In this document: in pieces, positions 1-11,200 of the stretch
How the letters are laid out: every line of letters starts with the position of its first letter
Position numbering within the stretch: position 1 is the first letter of the stretch
Assembly (NCBI GenBank): GCA_029449245.1
Contig: JANATF010000004.1
Coordinates: 3,100,001 to 3,164,000, forward strand
Direction of reading: 5' to 3'
Length of the DNA: 64,000 nt
Source: Mortierella alpina
Lineage: Eukaryota; Mortierellomycota; Mortierellomycetes; Mortierellales; Mortierellaceae
Notes under the pieces: model-generated
Seen by the model: the letters and a program-made list of their open reading frames with translations, nothing else
The model's database searches: none
Told to the model about the DNA's origin: nothing
Made by a program: the position numbers and the translations under genes

Positions 1-103
1 TGGAGAAAAGGGACAGCAGTTTTGAGACCCATAGTTTTTTCTGTTTTTTTTCTTCTCAGTGCCTTTTGTTTATGAATACAACGGAAGACGTATTTTATTA
101 TTG

Positions 104-1495
104 TTACACGCGCCTTGCTCGCCAGTCCATCATGGCCTCAATATCCTCGTCATCCTCATCGCTTTCATCTTCATCACTGGCCATCGTACGGTCACCGTCG
201 TCGGCGGTGCTGAGACGTGCAAATGTTTCTGCGGCTAATCGCTCCTTATCCCGCTTTGCCTTTTCTTGCTCGCGAACAAGTTCCAGAATGGATTTGGACT
301 TTTGTTTTCGGGGCTTGCTAGTTGTTGACGTTGTTGTTGCTGTCGAGGATAATAGAGATGCTGGGTGTGTTTCTGAAAGTGCTGATGAGGAGGCAGCCGA
401 TGAACGTGGTGCTACAAGTCGCTCCTTCTTTTCCTTCAGGGCCTCAAGCCGCTCCTGCATTTCCACAAACAACAGGTATTCTTCCTCTGACCGGGCAAGA
501 ATGCTCTCCTCGACCTCCTGCTCCTCAAGTTCCACCTTTTCCTCGTAAGGAATGTGCTCGTTTGTCGCTTGTGGACCTTGTGGGGCCGAGGTGTGCGTCT
601 CCGGTACCAGCCCGGAACGCAGTGCGGCCTCCTGTTGCTCCTGCCGCTCGAAATCCCGTGCCAGATCCGCCTGTAATGCTTTAAACTCGGCATCCACCTT
701 GCGTTGCTGCAAGTCTGTTGTTGCGCCTCCAACCTCTGCACGAATCCGGGCATCCTGCACTGGGTCGTCGAAAAAACCAGAGGGTAATACACCCTCCATG
801 GCCTCCTCTTCCGCTTCTTCCTTTTGGATACCTTCCTTTGAAGAAACCGGGGAGCCATTACTTTGGGCGACTGGATCCATATTTCCATTGCTATTGGAAT
901 CTGAGGCGTCAAAAAATCCAGCTGGTAAGCCTGCCATGGCATCTTCCTCGTCCTCGATCTCCTGCTCCACCCGTGTCCGATCGAGCTCGACCACTGCATC
1001 AGTGTCGATCTTGACGCGCTTTGTGTCGGATGCTGCCTGGGTGTTGCTGCTCCTGCGTGACTCTTGATCGTCGTCGTTGTCGTCCTCGCTCTCGCTATCA
1101 TCCGCATAGGCTACGAGTCCGCCTGTGGCCTTTCTCTTGACGCCTTGCTGCTGTTGTTGTGATTGCTTTTGCAGCAGTTGTAACCGTTGACGTTCTGCAG
1201 CCTCGGCTTCCTTCCGCTGCATTTGCTCCTTGACAGCCCTGAGTTTTGCGACAGCTTCCTGATGAGGCTTGGAGACCAAGTGTGCATTCCAGAGACTGTC
1301 GGACCTGATGAGGACGGCAGGTCCACAGATGGCACATGTGAGTCGAAGGGTGTGGGGATCGTATTTGGCTAATGGATGGGTAACTCGCTTGCTTGTGGAG
1401 GAGAGTGAGGGTGTCCCTGATCCTGTGGAGGCAGGGGACGAGGCAGCCTTGGCAGCCTTCTGGGCTGCAAACAGGCGACGCACATCCTTGGACAT
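104..1495 (-). CDS. ZNF830/CCDC16-type zinc-finger coiled-coil protein
   Basis: Single-exon gene of 463 codons. The N-terminal 80 residues hold the family signature: a basic start (SKDVRRLFAAQKAAK), then a conserved stretch ending in one C2H2-like finger, with CAIC followed by H..KPHQ at about residues 55-78. Next come a long charged coiled-coil region with many E/K/Q runs and acidic patches, two similar G(L/V)(P)(A/S)GFFD motifs (about 189 and 237), and a C-terminal acidic tail ending in a DWRARRV block. This order fits ZNF830 (human about 370 residues), a nuclear protein linked to splicing complexes and reported in DNA-end resection. The start is the ATG 192 bp from the divergent SMC6 start. 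No introns were needed. Identification rests on the finger context and tail; function in this fungus is inferred. Confidence 0.85.
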   Translation of the reverse strand: MSKDVRRLFAAQKAAKAASSPASTGSGTPSLSSTSKRVTHPLAKYDPHTLRLTCAICGPAVLIRSDSLWNAHLVSKPHQEAVAKLRAVKEQMQRKEAEAAERQRLQLLQKQSQQQQQGVKRKATGGLVAYADDSESEDDNDDDQESRRSSNTQAASDTKRVKIDTDAVVELDRTRVEQEIEDEEDAMAGLPAGFFDASDSNSNGNMDPVAQSNGSPVSSKEGIQKEEAEEEAMEGVLPSGFFDDPVQDARIRAEVGGATTDLQQRKVDAEFKALQADLARDFERQEQQEAALRSGLVPETHTSAPQGPQATNEHIPYEEKVELEEQEVEESILARSEEEYLLFVEMQERLEALKEKKERLVAPRSSAASSSALSETHPASLLSSTATTTSTTSKPRKQKSKSILELVREQEKAKRDKERLAAETFARLSTADDGDRTMASDEDESDEDDEDIEAMMDWRARRV

Positions 1496-1687
1496 GTCGT
1501 GGAATCGGGCTGTAGTGAATCAGGAGTGTGGCGAGAAACTGAGGCAGGCAAGAAAAAACAGAGTGCAAAGGCGGAAGCGTCACGTGCACGAAAACACACA
1601 AAAATATACAACGATGGGACGACGCGACTTTCCTGTTTTGCTGTTTGACCCAACGTCTCTCTTTCCTCGACCCGACGACCCAACACC
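1496..1687. promoter_or_regulatory. Divergent promoter between ZNF830-like gene and SMC6
   Basis: Only 192 bp separate the two start codons, so both 5' leaders and both core promoters must lie here or overlap. No clear TATA box is visible. The half next to SMC6 is CT-rich before its ATG, as at other starts in this window. Confidence 0.6.
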
Positions 1688-4600
1688 ATGCCAGAAGCGA
1701 GGAAGCGGCGCCTTATCCAGGAGGACGAAGTGGACGACGAGGAGGTCTATGCCCCACCCCAGAAACAGAGCCGCAAGACTGAATCTGGCTCGCGCCCTGC
1801 CAGGAACAAGGTATACTCTAGCTCATGGCTTCATGGCAGGGGGGTTATTTTTTCATTGTTGATTTGCCACCAAAAAACGCAACACCGTAATTAAGCGCCC
1901 GTCCTCGACCATCTCTGCATCTCGCAATCCTACAACATTTCATGATTCAAAAGGCTTGGGCAGACTAATTGCATACACTCTTACTCTCTGATAGACCAAG
2001 GCTGTTAAAATTCAGGAGGAATCGGAAGACGAGCTTGACCATACGATCGGCGAGGAGGATGAAGAGGAGAATGACGACTACCGCGACGAGCCTGAAGGAT
2101 GGGATACCATCCCTGACCCGCCAGAGGACGACGAAGAGCGCTTCAGTGAGCAGGCTCAAAAGGAGTATAAGAAAGCCAAAGCACATATAGGCAAAATAGG
2201 AGTAAGTTTTGGAGCTATGGTGGTATCTGCTGGCTACCCACATTGTGTTCAAAAGCGAATACTAACACCCTCTGCTGGTGTTTCTAGATGACTGCAGAGA
2301 TAGGTGTCATCGAGATGATTGAGATGTTTGACTTTATGTGTCATCGTCATCTCAAGGTGCCATTCGGACCCAAGATCAATTTTATCATCGGACACAACGG
2401 AAGTAAGTGGCAACAACCAGGGCTTCAACCGCGCTTTAATATCCTCATCACCAAAGCCTCGCCCTACCTGAGATTGACCGAACTGTTGTTTCTTGCCTAT
2501 GCATAGGCGGAAAGAGCGCTATCATGACCGCTATCACAGTCTGCTTGGGAGGAAAGGCAAACTCTACAAATCGTGCCCAGACGCTCAAAGCTTTGATTCG
2601 TGAGGGAGCCAGCCAGGCAGAGGTTAAGCTACAGATCCGCAATCAAGGTCCCGATGCCTACAAACCTCATATATACGGAGAGAGCATCATCATTGAGCGC
2701 CGTATATCCAAGGACGGGACTTCAGGATACAAGGTCAGGTCCTCCAAAGGAAAGACCATTTCAACAAAACGCGAGGAGCTCGCAGCCATGTGCGACCACA
2801 TGAACATTCAGGTCGACAACCCAATGAACATGCTTTCTCAGGATGCTGCGCGCCAGTTCTTGCAGTCTTCCACCCCCGAGGACAAGTACAGGTTCTTCTC
2901 CCGCGGAACTCATCTCTCTCAACTCAGCGGAGATTACGAGACCGTCCGGGAGTGCATCGAGACAATGCAAGTGACGCTCAAATCAAAAAATGAGGACGTC
3001 GGTGAACTTTTGGAGCTGGCCAAGGCGGCGCAGGCCCGCTTCAAGGACAGTCAGCAGGCTGCTGCTCTGGAACTCAAGGTCGACGAGCTGAAAAACCAGG
3101 TTGCCTGGGCCCAGATTGAGGAGCTGGAGAGTGGTGTCAAGGAGACAGAGGAACAGTACGAGGCCCATCAGGCAAAGATTCCCGCTATTGAGGCGAAACG
3201 CGCTCAAGAGCAAACGAAAATGGCGGAAATGGATGAAAAGATTGAGAAACTTGAGCGGGTTGCGAATGAGCACGTTGGTTCGACCGCACCCACTCAGGAA
3301 CGGAAGCGGCAACTGGAGCATGAATTGCGCGAGAAGCGGGAAGAGCTAAAGAATGTCCAGGACGAGGAGCGGACTGTGAACGATGAGATTAAGAACGCCA
3401 AGGATTTAATTCGTGGTTATGACCAAAAGATTGAGCAGGAACTCAAGAAGATGCAGGGCAGTGCTCAGTCTCGTAGATCTGAGACGGAGGAGACCATCAA
3501 ACAGCTTGAGCAGCAAATCGAAGTCTGGAGACGCCAACTGGCTGAGGGAAGAGAGGATGCCCTAAAGTACGAGCAGCAGGCCGATGAGGGACGGAACCGT
3601 CTGGAACAGCACAGCAACACCGTCAACAAGTCCAAGGCGGAGATGAATGAAACTAAAAGCCGCATCAAGCAGTTGCGGGATCAGAAAGACAACGCCCTCA
3701 AGGCCTTTGGGCCTACCATTCCCGACGTTCTGCGGGACATTGAGCAGGTTACGAACAAGCGTGGCTGGAGAGGCGAGCCGCCTGTTGGGCCACTAGGAAG
3801 GCATGTCAAACTGAGGGATCAGACTTGGGCACAGGTCATTGAGTCCGCTCTGGGTGCCGTTTTAAATGCCTTTGCTGTTACCACTGATGCTGACCGCAGC
3901 ACGTTGTTTGGCATCCTCAAGCGCAATCGATGGTTAGTTTCCACTCGCACCCAGGGACGAGCATAGCATGCGGTTTGACTTGACCTGGACTTCTGACACT
4001 GTACTCTCATTCTTTTTTGGGATCGCAATAGCAACTCGGACATTCTTTTGACCAAGAGAGTCCTGTTTGATTACCGAAGCAAGGAGCCCTCCACACAGTT
4101 TCTCACAATCAACAGGGTGCTTGATTTCGACGATGAGTGGGTGCGTCGTCTGTTGATTGACAAGAGCTCGATCGAATCCAGTATCCTGGTTGAGAAGCGT
4201 GCTGATGCTGATCGCATTACGAGCTCTGGTCGGAATGGGTCGTTCCCAGACAATGTCACGCAGTGTTTTACTTTGGACCTTGTGCGCGTGGGAGACAGAA
4301 GTGGAGGTGCTGCAAGTATCATGATGACCCATTATCGCGGACCGCCGCGACTTTCCCAGAACGTGGATCAGCAGCTAGAGGTGTTGGAAGGAGCTGAATT
4401 ACAACTGGGGGATTCGCTGCGATACATGATCAAGGAATCGCAGCAAATCATGAAGCAAATCGAAAACGACGAGGGAAAGCGTCTTCAGGCCAAGAGGCAG
4501 GCGACTATCTGGGAGAAGGACATCAAGCTGAAGTCTCGTACAGTGGAGGATCTGAGGAGTAAGCTGCAAGCAGATGAACCAAGTAACCTCGCCGCGTACG

Positions 4601-6183
4601 AGGAATCGAAACAGCAGGCTCTGGAGGAGATTGAGAATTGGAAGAAGCAGTACGCTCCTATTGCACAGAACAAGCAGCGAATCAACGTCGCCATGGAACC
4701 TCTTCGACAGCAGATCACAGAACTCAACAATTCAATCAAAGACCAGGAGTCTGGCTCGATGAAGATTCGAGTAAGTAGCATGACGACTGCAGGGAGTTGC
4801 GATTCACACAGTTGTCTGAATTATCTACGAGGACCAGCTAATCATATGATAATTGTTTCTTGCTCACAGACTGAGCTGGATACGTTGAACATGAAGAGAC
4901 AGGATATTATACCTCGTATCCAGCACTGGGACAACAAACTCAGACAGGAGAAGACGACTGTGAAGGAGCTTGAACTCGACCTTCAAGTCAGGACAAAGTA
5001 CTTGGAGGTAAGGTCATTTTTTAGTATTATTTTCAGGATGACGTGGAGAGTGCGTTCAACTCATGCAAACGTTGCATAAAATGCCACTCTGTTTTTTTTT
5101 TAGGAATCGACTGCTAAAGCAACAGAGTACTGTGAGCGTGTCGAGGTGACCGCTACGGTGGCCCAACTGGAGCGCGAGATCAAGCAGATTCAGGAGCGCC
5201 TGCGGGAACAGGAGGCTCAACGAGGCTGCTCTTTGGAAGAGATTGCGATTGACATGACCCGTCGCCAGAACGACTACAACTATGCGAAGGCGGCAATCAA
5301 AGAGATGAACAGCTTTGTGAAGGTAGGATGATATGTTTTTAGGCAGAAGAAGATTATGTGCGACAGATGGAGAGTGCCAGGGCCAGTTATGTTTGTTCTA
5401 ACAACCATTGCCTTTACTCCTCCCACATCTTTCCAACGTCTTTGTCATTGAATATAGAAACTGAAGAGGACTCTGCACATCCGTCTCACGCGTTGGCGTG
5501 AATTCCGGCTTCAGATGGCCCTTCGATCCAAGATCAGCTTTAGTTTGCAGCTGTCGATGCGTGGATACTCAGGAAGTCTGACCTTTGATCACCCAAATAA
5601 GCAGTTGAACATCCGCGTAAGTACAATGAGCGTCCTTCGTATCGTATGTGTAGTTTGACACCATCACATAGCGGAAGGAATTTGCAATCGCATGTACGCG
5701 CCAACGTGCTGACACCTTTGCGTTTCATATAACAGGTCGAAACGGAAGATGCCCGATCCAATGCGGCAGGCAAGGCTAGGGACAAGGACCCCAAATCGTT
5801 GTCTGGAGGAGAGAAGTCGTTCTCGACTATTTGTCTGCTCCTGGCCCTCTGGGACTCGATGTCCAGCTCCATCCGATGGTAACTTTGAAGCATATGGCCG
5901 CGATACTCTCTCCCAGCATTGGATGAGCGCATTTTCCTCAACCCTAACACTCTTACATTGTCTGCTACTCTCTTACACGCATAGTCTGGATGAGTTTGAT
6001 GTGTTCATGGACGCTGTGAACCGCAGGATCAGTATGCAGATGTTGATCGGGACCGCGCGCGAAGCCGACGGCGTGCAGTATATCCTGATCACGCCGCAGG
6101 ATGCCAGCAGCGTGTCGCCAGGGCCGGATGTGCGAGTGCACCGGCTGCACGATCCGGAGCGCAATCAGCAGACGCTCCAGTAG
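1688..6183 (+). CDS. SMC6: SMC6, structural maintenance of chromosomes protein of the Smc5/6 complex
   Basis: Ten exons joined by GT-AG introns: 1688-1810, 1995-2201, 2288-2402, 2507-3932, 4032-4770, 4870-5007, 5104-5322, 5458-5616, 5736-5878, 5985-6183, giving about 1155 residues (yeast 1114, human 1091). Residues 1-110 are an acidic, poorly conserved tail. Walker A GHNGSGKS is at about 145-152, followed by an N-terminal ATPase head, long coiled coils, a hinge around the RGWRGEPPVGPLG segment, a second coiled coil, the ABC signature LSGGEKS at about 1064-1070, and Walker B with CLDEFDVFMD at about 1090. LDEFD and the LSGGEKSFSTICLLLALW block are typical of SMC6 and separate it from SMC1-5. 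The protein acts in the nucleus in recombinational repair and chromosome segregation as an ATPase ring with Smc5 and Nse subunits. Introns 3 and 9 cut the Walker A serine codon and the cysteine codon just before Walker B. Confidence 0.95.
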
Positions 6184-8251
6184 ATGGGAGCATTGCCGCA
6201 CGCGCATTGCCATCCCCCCGTAGCCCGCATGTATACAGCCACCGTTAGCACACCATTAGTACACCAATATCCGTCTATCAGCTATGATGGCCACTGTGCA
6301 GTTGTGGTATATACATTCGGCGACGTAAGTGCGTTGGTGCTCTGTTTTGTTGTCCATATATCTGCAGTGGTACTGTACCAGGTCTCGTGCCAAGGCGATT
6401 CGCTCAGCGAGGCAGCACAGTATCGCAGCACAGTACTTGTCGACCGCAGTGGTCGCTGGTGTCTGCGGCCGAGGGCACTGGCAGGCACCCCCCACCCAAG
6501 CCAAGGGGTTAGCTTGCAGAGCCCAGTCGCCTGAAGGAAATTTAAAAGCTGATAGGCTGATGTCATTGTGTATGTGTCTGTCTCCACGCACCTTTTCTCT
6601 CCTCCGACTCTTCAGTCCACGCCCTGTCCTCTCTCCACCTCACGCCTCCTTCCCTGTCCACCTCCAGCCCCGTTCCCTCGCGTGCAAGCAGCCGTCCCCT
6701 CCATCCCCCGTGGCTGCCACGCGCTCCTCCTCTTGCCCCGCATCGCCGTACCTCGGCCGCGCCTGAGCCTGTGCTGCTCTTCCTCCCTTCCAGCCTCATA
6801 AGCTCATACTTCTTCCCCTTTGCAGCTCCATCCAACAAACCAAACCCTGCCCCAGTCGCCCGATTACCTCTCAGTTGCAACCACTGCTCTCCTCTCCACT
6901 CCTCTCCACCCTCGCCACGCAGCAACTCAACACAGGTACGACGATCAGCTAGAACGCTGAAGGAAGGAAAACAAAGAAAGGAGCATGATCCCTTGCCTAC
7001 CTTCCGAGCTTCTCTCCCCCTCCTCCTCCTCCTCCTCCTCCTCCCTCCTCCTCTCTCCTTCTTCGTCTCCTTCTTAACTATAGTCCTAGCATCCACTCTG
7101 TAATGCACTGCCCGTTTCTGCAGCGTGTGGTCAGGAGAAGGGTGCCTACCGAGGAGGAAGCAGAAATGCAGACAGATATTCAGGCATCCACAAGGATATG
7201 TGCGCTTCTATCTCTCGACATTCTGATAGACAGCACTGGAGTGGGAGTACATGAGCAAAAAAGATACAGAGAGGCAGCAGGGGGGAGGGTGTTGCCACAA
7301 CAAGTACCGCGGACTCGGCTAACGAATCGAAAAGCCTGGCGGGGGAACAAGGGGCGAGTGGAGTGTGTGTGAAGGCTCTTGGATCGTGGTGTTTCCAGCT
7401 TATGGTCAAAAGTGGTTTTTCTTTTTTTTCTTAAAAAGAAGGAGTCCAAAAAGCGTATCCGCACCCAACCCCTGAGTTCTTTATTCCAACACTCGCCCAG
7501 ACAAGAGAAAAAAAAAGAAAAGCGAGAAAAAGGGAGCGAGGCTGCATGCGAGTCTATTTGCTGCCACTTGTTTGCCGCTTGTTGCCAATGGATCCCAAAG
7601 AATACGACTGTATTTGTTCTCTGTCATGGCGTGCATTCCCTTCTGATCCCCTGGCCGTGCACCGATCCACCTCATGCAGCTGCTCCCTGGTCTGAGCAAC
7701 CGGTGGTCAGATCAGGGTCAGTGAAGTGTTTCTATTTTCAATTGTGCCCATTTGTTGATTGATTGACGTTGCACGGACATCATCGCACACAACATTTTTT
7801 TTTGTCGTCGTAATCTCATTGCCTATCCCGCATCCACTGCACTCTTCACACCCTCTCTCTCGCTCTTTCTCTCCCTCACTCTCTCTTGGCCAATACGTGA
7901 TCAAGTGTCAGAATGTACCGGACAGAGGGCATCCTGAATAGAGCGCGCAGCTATTTTACGCTCCACGCGTCCCTCGCGTTCTCGCGTTGTCGCTCGAGTC
8001 ATTAGCGTTTGGGCTTGATTGGCTCCCCTTGGTCCCCCCCCCCCCCTCCTTTTTCTTATTTTGAAACGGATCTTCTCTCCCTCAATAAGGACAGATGGAA
8101 GGGTGGCCTGCACTGAACTAACAGCAGGCATGGCCCATTTTTGAAAGATTTGTCTGTAGGAGGAACCAACTTCTCAAGTGCAGCTGTGGCTGATTTTGAA
8201 TCGCACATTGCTGACAAGGAGGGCAATAGCTCGCACTCTCCCCAGCCGAGC
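6184..8251. other. Intergenic region, SMC6 3' end to upstream of the long PH gene
   Basis: About 2 kb without a gene I can support. It contains pyrimidine-rich stretches, a CTC trinucleotide run near 7017-7056, a C13 run at 8034-8046 and a CT-rich leader-like block at 7840-7890. The first exon(s) of the following PH gene may lie here: its open frame extends upstream to 8117 without a Met, and acceptor-like sites (cag near 8127, ctgtag at 8158) precede it. Confidence 0.5.
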
Positions 8252-11200
8252 ATGACATCAACAACCTGCTCTGGGAAAAGACCGTTGCACCGTACTGGTG
8301 AGCACCATGAACCGTGTCTGCCTCAGGGGCAACAGCTCCACGTTGTTAGAGAGTTTTGGAGTGATCAGATGCCGTGTGACACGGACGCCAATCAAGTCAC
8401 CCCGGCCCCGATTGAGGCACCCCAGGCACCATCTCACTCCACCGTACTGGAGCGAGGTCATACCCACTCCTGCCTTCAACAGCGTTCACAGCAGCAGCAA
8501 TATCAAAATCCCTTGTTCAGTAATGTCTCCACAGGACATCGTCAAGTCCATTGCCACGGATCCCTTCGTGCCTCCGCATCTCCTTGTTCCTTACCAACGG
8601 ATGGCTCCTATCCTTGTACATGCCTCCATCCGCTAGCTCCAACTGCAGAGACCCCTCCATGTCTGGATCTCCGTTCCTGCTCGTCCCCTCCTCGATCAGC
8701 AGCATCTACCTCTTCTTTGCATTCCTCTGGACCCGTACATCGCCCAAGCGTTATTAAATGGAACGCTGTACCAGTATCAGCACCAAGTCCTCTGCAGACG
8801 CCCTCTCCGTTGCCTTGTCCAACAATGTGCAACCTGAGCTCTGTAGCCGCTGATGCTGCTGGTGTTACCGTTGACCCGTCCTTCCTCAGACTCCCCTCAG
8901 ACTCTCCTGTTGATTATCTTGGAGCGCCTTGCTCTCTATTTTCGTCATCTCCTGAACAGCCTCCGTTTACTTCAATCCATCCTTCTCGCCTCCATTCTCA
9001 TCCTCTTCAGCCTCCACGCTCTTCAACAACACCGTGCCTGCCACTATCTGCGCCCTTGAGTTTATGCGAGTTTTCCAACGTTCCAGCAGCTGCAGGACCC
9101 AAACTAATTTACACAGGTAGGCGATATCTTGCTTTAGGACCATCTCCTTCGCATTGCCTCTCCCCCCTTTTCTCCTTTGTTGTCCGAGAAATGGGACTTT
9201 GTGCGGGCTGCGTGTTGAGTAATGGGTAGAGGGGGGGACAAAATGGCAAATCCCAGATCATGATCGCTCATGAAGTTCAGGCTGCCCAAAAATAACCCTC
9301 CAAGGGCTGATTTGCAATGCTCTCGCAAGACAACATGCTTGGTCGGCTAATGTGGGGATGCACTGTGCATTTAATCTGCGTAATTATTATTCAGGAGTTG
9401 CTGTTCATGAGGAAGAGGAAAAAGAGAGCGAGAGAGAGACAAGGCTTCGATCCTTGACCATCCCTGTTCTGAGGCTGGCTGGTGCTTCGCTCCTGAGAGA
9501 AGCGATGATTGGAGACTGTGGAGACTGTGGATGGCGAGGGGGCGAGTCAAGGCTGGTGAGTGAACGCATAGGGAACCAAAGTAGGGGAACCCACTGCTAA
9601 CGTGCCTGCTTGAATCTTTTCACAACGAGTGTGCAAAGACCCCCTTTTTGATTCTGATGTTATCGTGGGTGACAAATCACCTCGCCTTTGCCTTGCGCGC
9701 TGTCCGCCGAAAAGCGCGTGCGATGGACACAAGAGCGGTAAAAAGGGGGCGGTGGTGGTTGCGAGCTGTTGTCGCCGTTGGTTTGTTTGTCGTTTGCTTT
9801 GTGCCCCGTCACCAGTGGAGCACCAGTGCGGGCACTCGTCCTCTGTTTTTCCATGCTCTCCCAGCGAGGAGAGCCATGAGAGAACGATCTGCCCGCGCAC
9901 AGGAGGCCCAGCTCGTAACCATGTGCGATCCTTGCTTTTTTGTTATATTTGAGCGACATATTCGCTCCAGCATGGACACCTTGGACCATTCAACTAGCTT
10001 GCCTGTTGCAGTCATCGTTGCAACAGATCTGCGCGTGTTCGCTTTACTCATCTTCTCGTCTCTCCTCGCACCGCTACCTCTTTTTCAATTCTTTTTTCTT
10101 TCCTTTCTCTCTTTTCTCTTCTCTTCTCTCCTCTCTTCTTGCTCTCTACGTCGTTGCTAGACCCTGTAGCACTTCCCACTCCTTCCGCCACCCCGCCTTT
10201 GCTCTCACCGGGTTCTGTCTCGCGCTTGTCTCCTTGGAGTGCTTTGACTAGTCAGAGATCGAGAACCACACCGCACCGACCCTCTTCAGCTCCTCGACCT
10301 CGACCCAGGCCCCTGTCCTCGTCTTCGTCTTCGTCCTCCAGCACCACCGCCTCGTCCTCGACGCCTTCCCCTACCTCAGCGTCGTCGTCGCTTGCATCCT
10401 CGTCGTCGTTGGTCATACACTGCCCTCGGCCCATCAACCCCGTTACACCCATCCTTGCTCCTCGTACGCTCCAGCGGCCTCGCTCTCTTGAACTATTGAT
10501 CTCTGGACCGCCAAAGACCCGCAAGGATCCAGGTAGCGTGCCATCATGACCATGATCACATCAATTTTATCTCCTCTATCGTGGGGTACTAACGGTTTTT
10601 TTTCCCTTTATACTTTCATCCTCTCTCTTTCCGCCCTTTTTCTTTTTCCTTTCCCATCCCATATTTTTCCCTACTTGCATCACCATTGCCCTCCATATCA
10701 TTGCTTGCTTCTCTACCCGCGGCTCTTGCGGCCCCTGTCTCGTTGTCATTCCTATCGTCGCCCTCTCTCCGTGCCTTCTCCTCCTTCCCCCATACCTCCC
10801 CCATACATCCCACAACCGCTCCCCGCTCCTTGAACATCAAACTGCTCCTCACCCTTCATCCTGCCTTGGTCAACCAGCCTCCACCGCTGCTTCAGCTAGC
10901 CACTCCGCAACTGTAGAAGTCCCGCCCTTTGATCTGTTCAGCCCTGTGCCTACTGTTCCTTCATCGCAGCCCTCGACCACACCTGCACTCGCTGGCGCGC
11001 TTAGGCCACACTCCAGACGATCTACACCAGTCCAAACCACAGTCTTCATCACCACAACAGACATAACTGGCCGGGGAGAAAAGGATTGTTTTCGCAACAG
11101 CAACAACGACCACCCGTCACTTCAGCACCAGCAGGGCCATCGACGACCTGTCCTGAGTAGAGGTCTACCTTCTACCGGCATAGAGATACAGCCCCTCTGC

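Noticed and set aside
6563-7108. 181-codon minus-strand ORF rich in G, R and E
   Set aside because: It reads purine-rich and CTC-repeat sequence; composition is purely repeat-driven with no recognisable motif.
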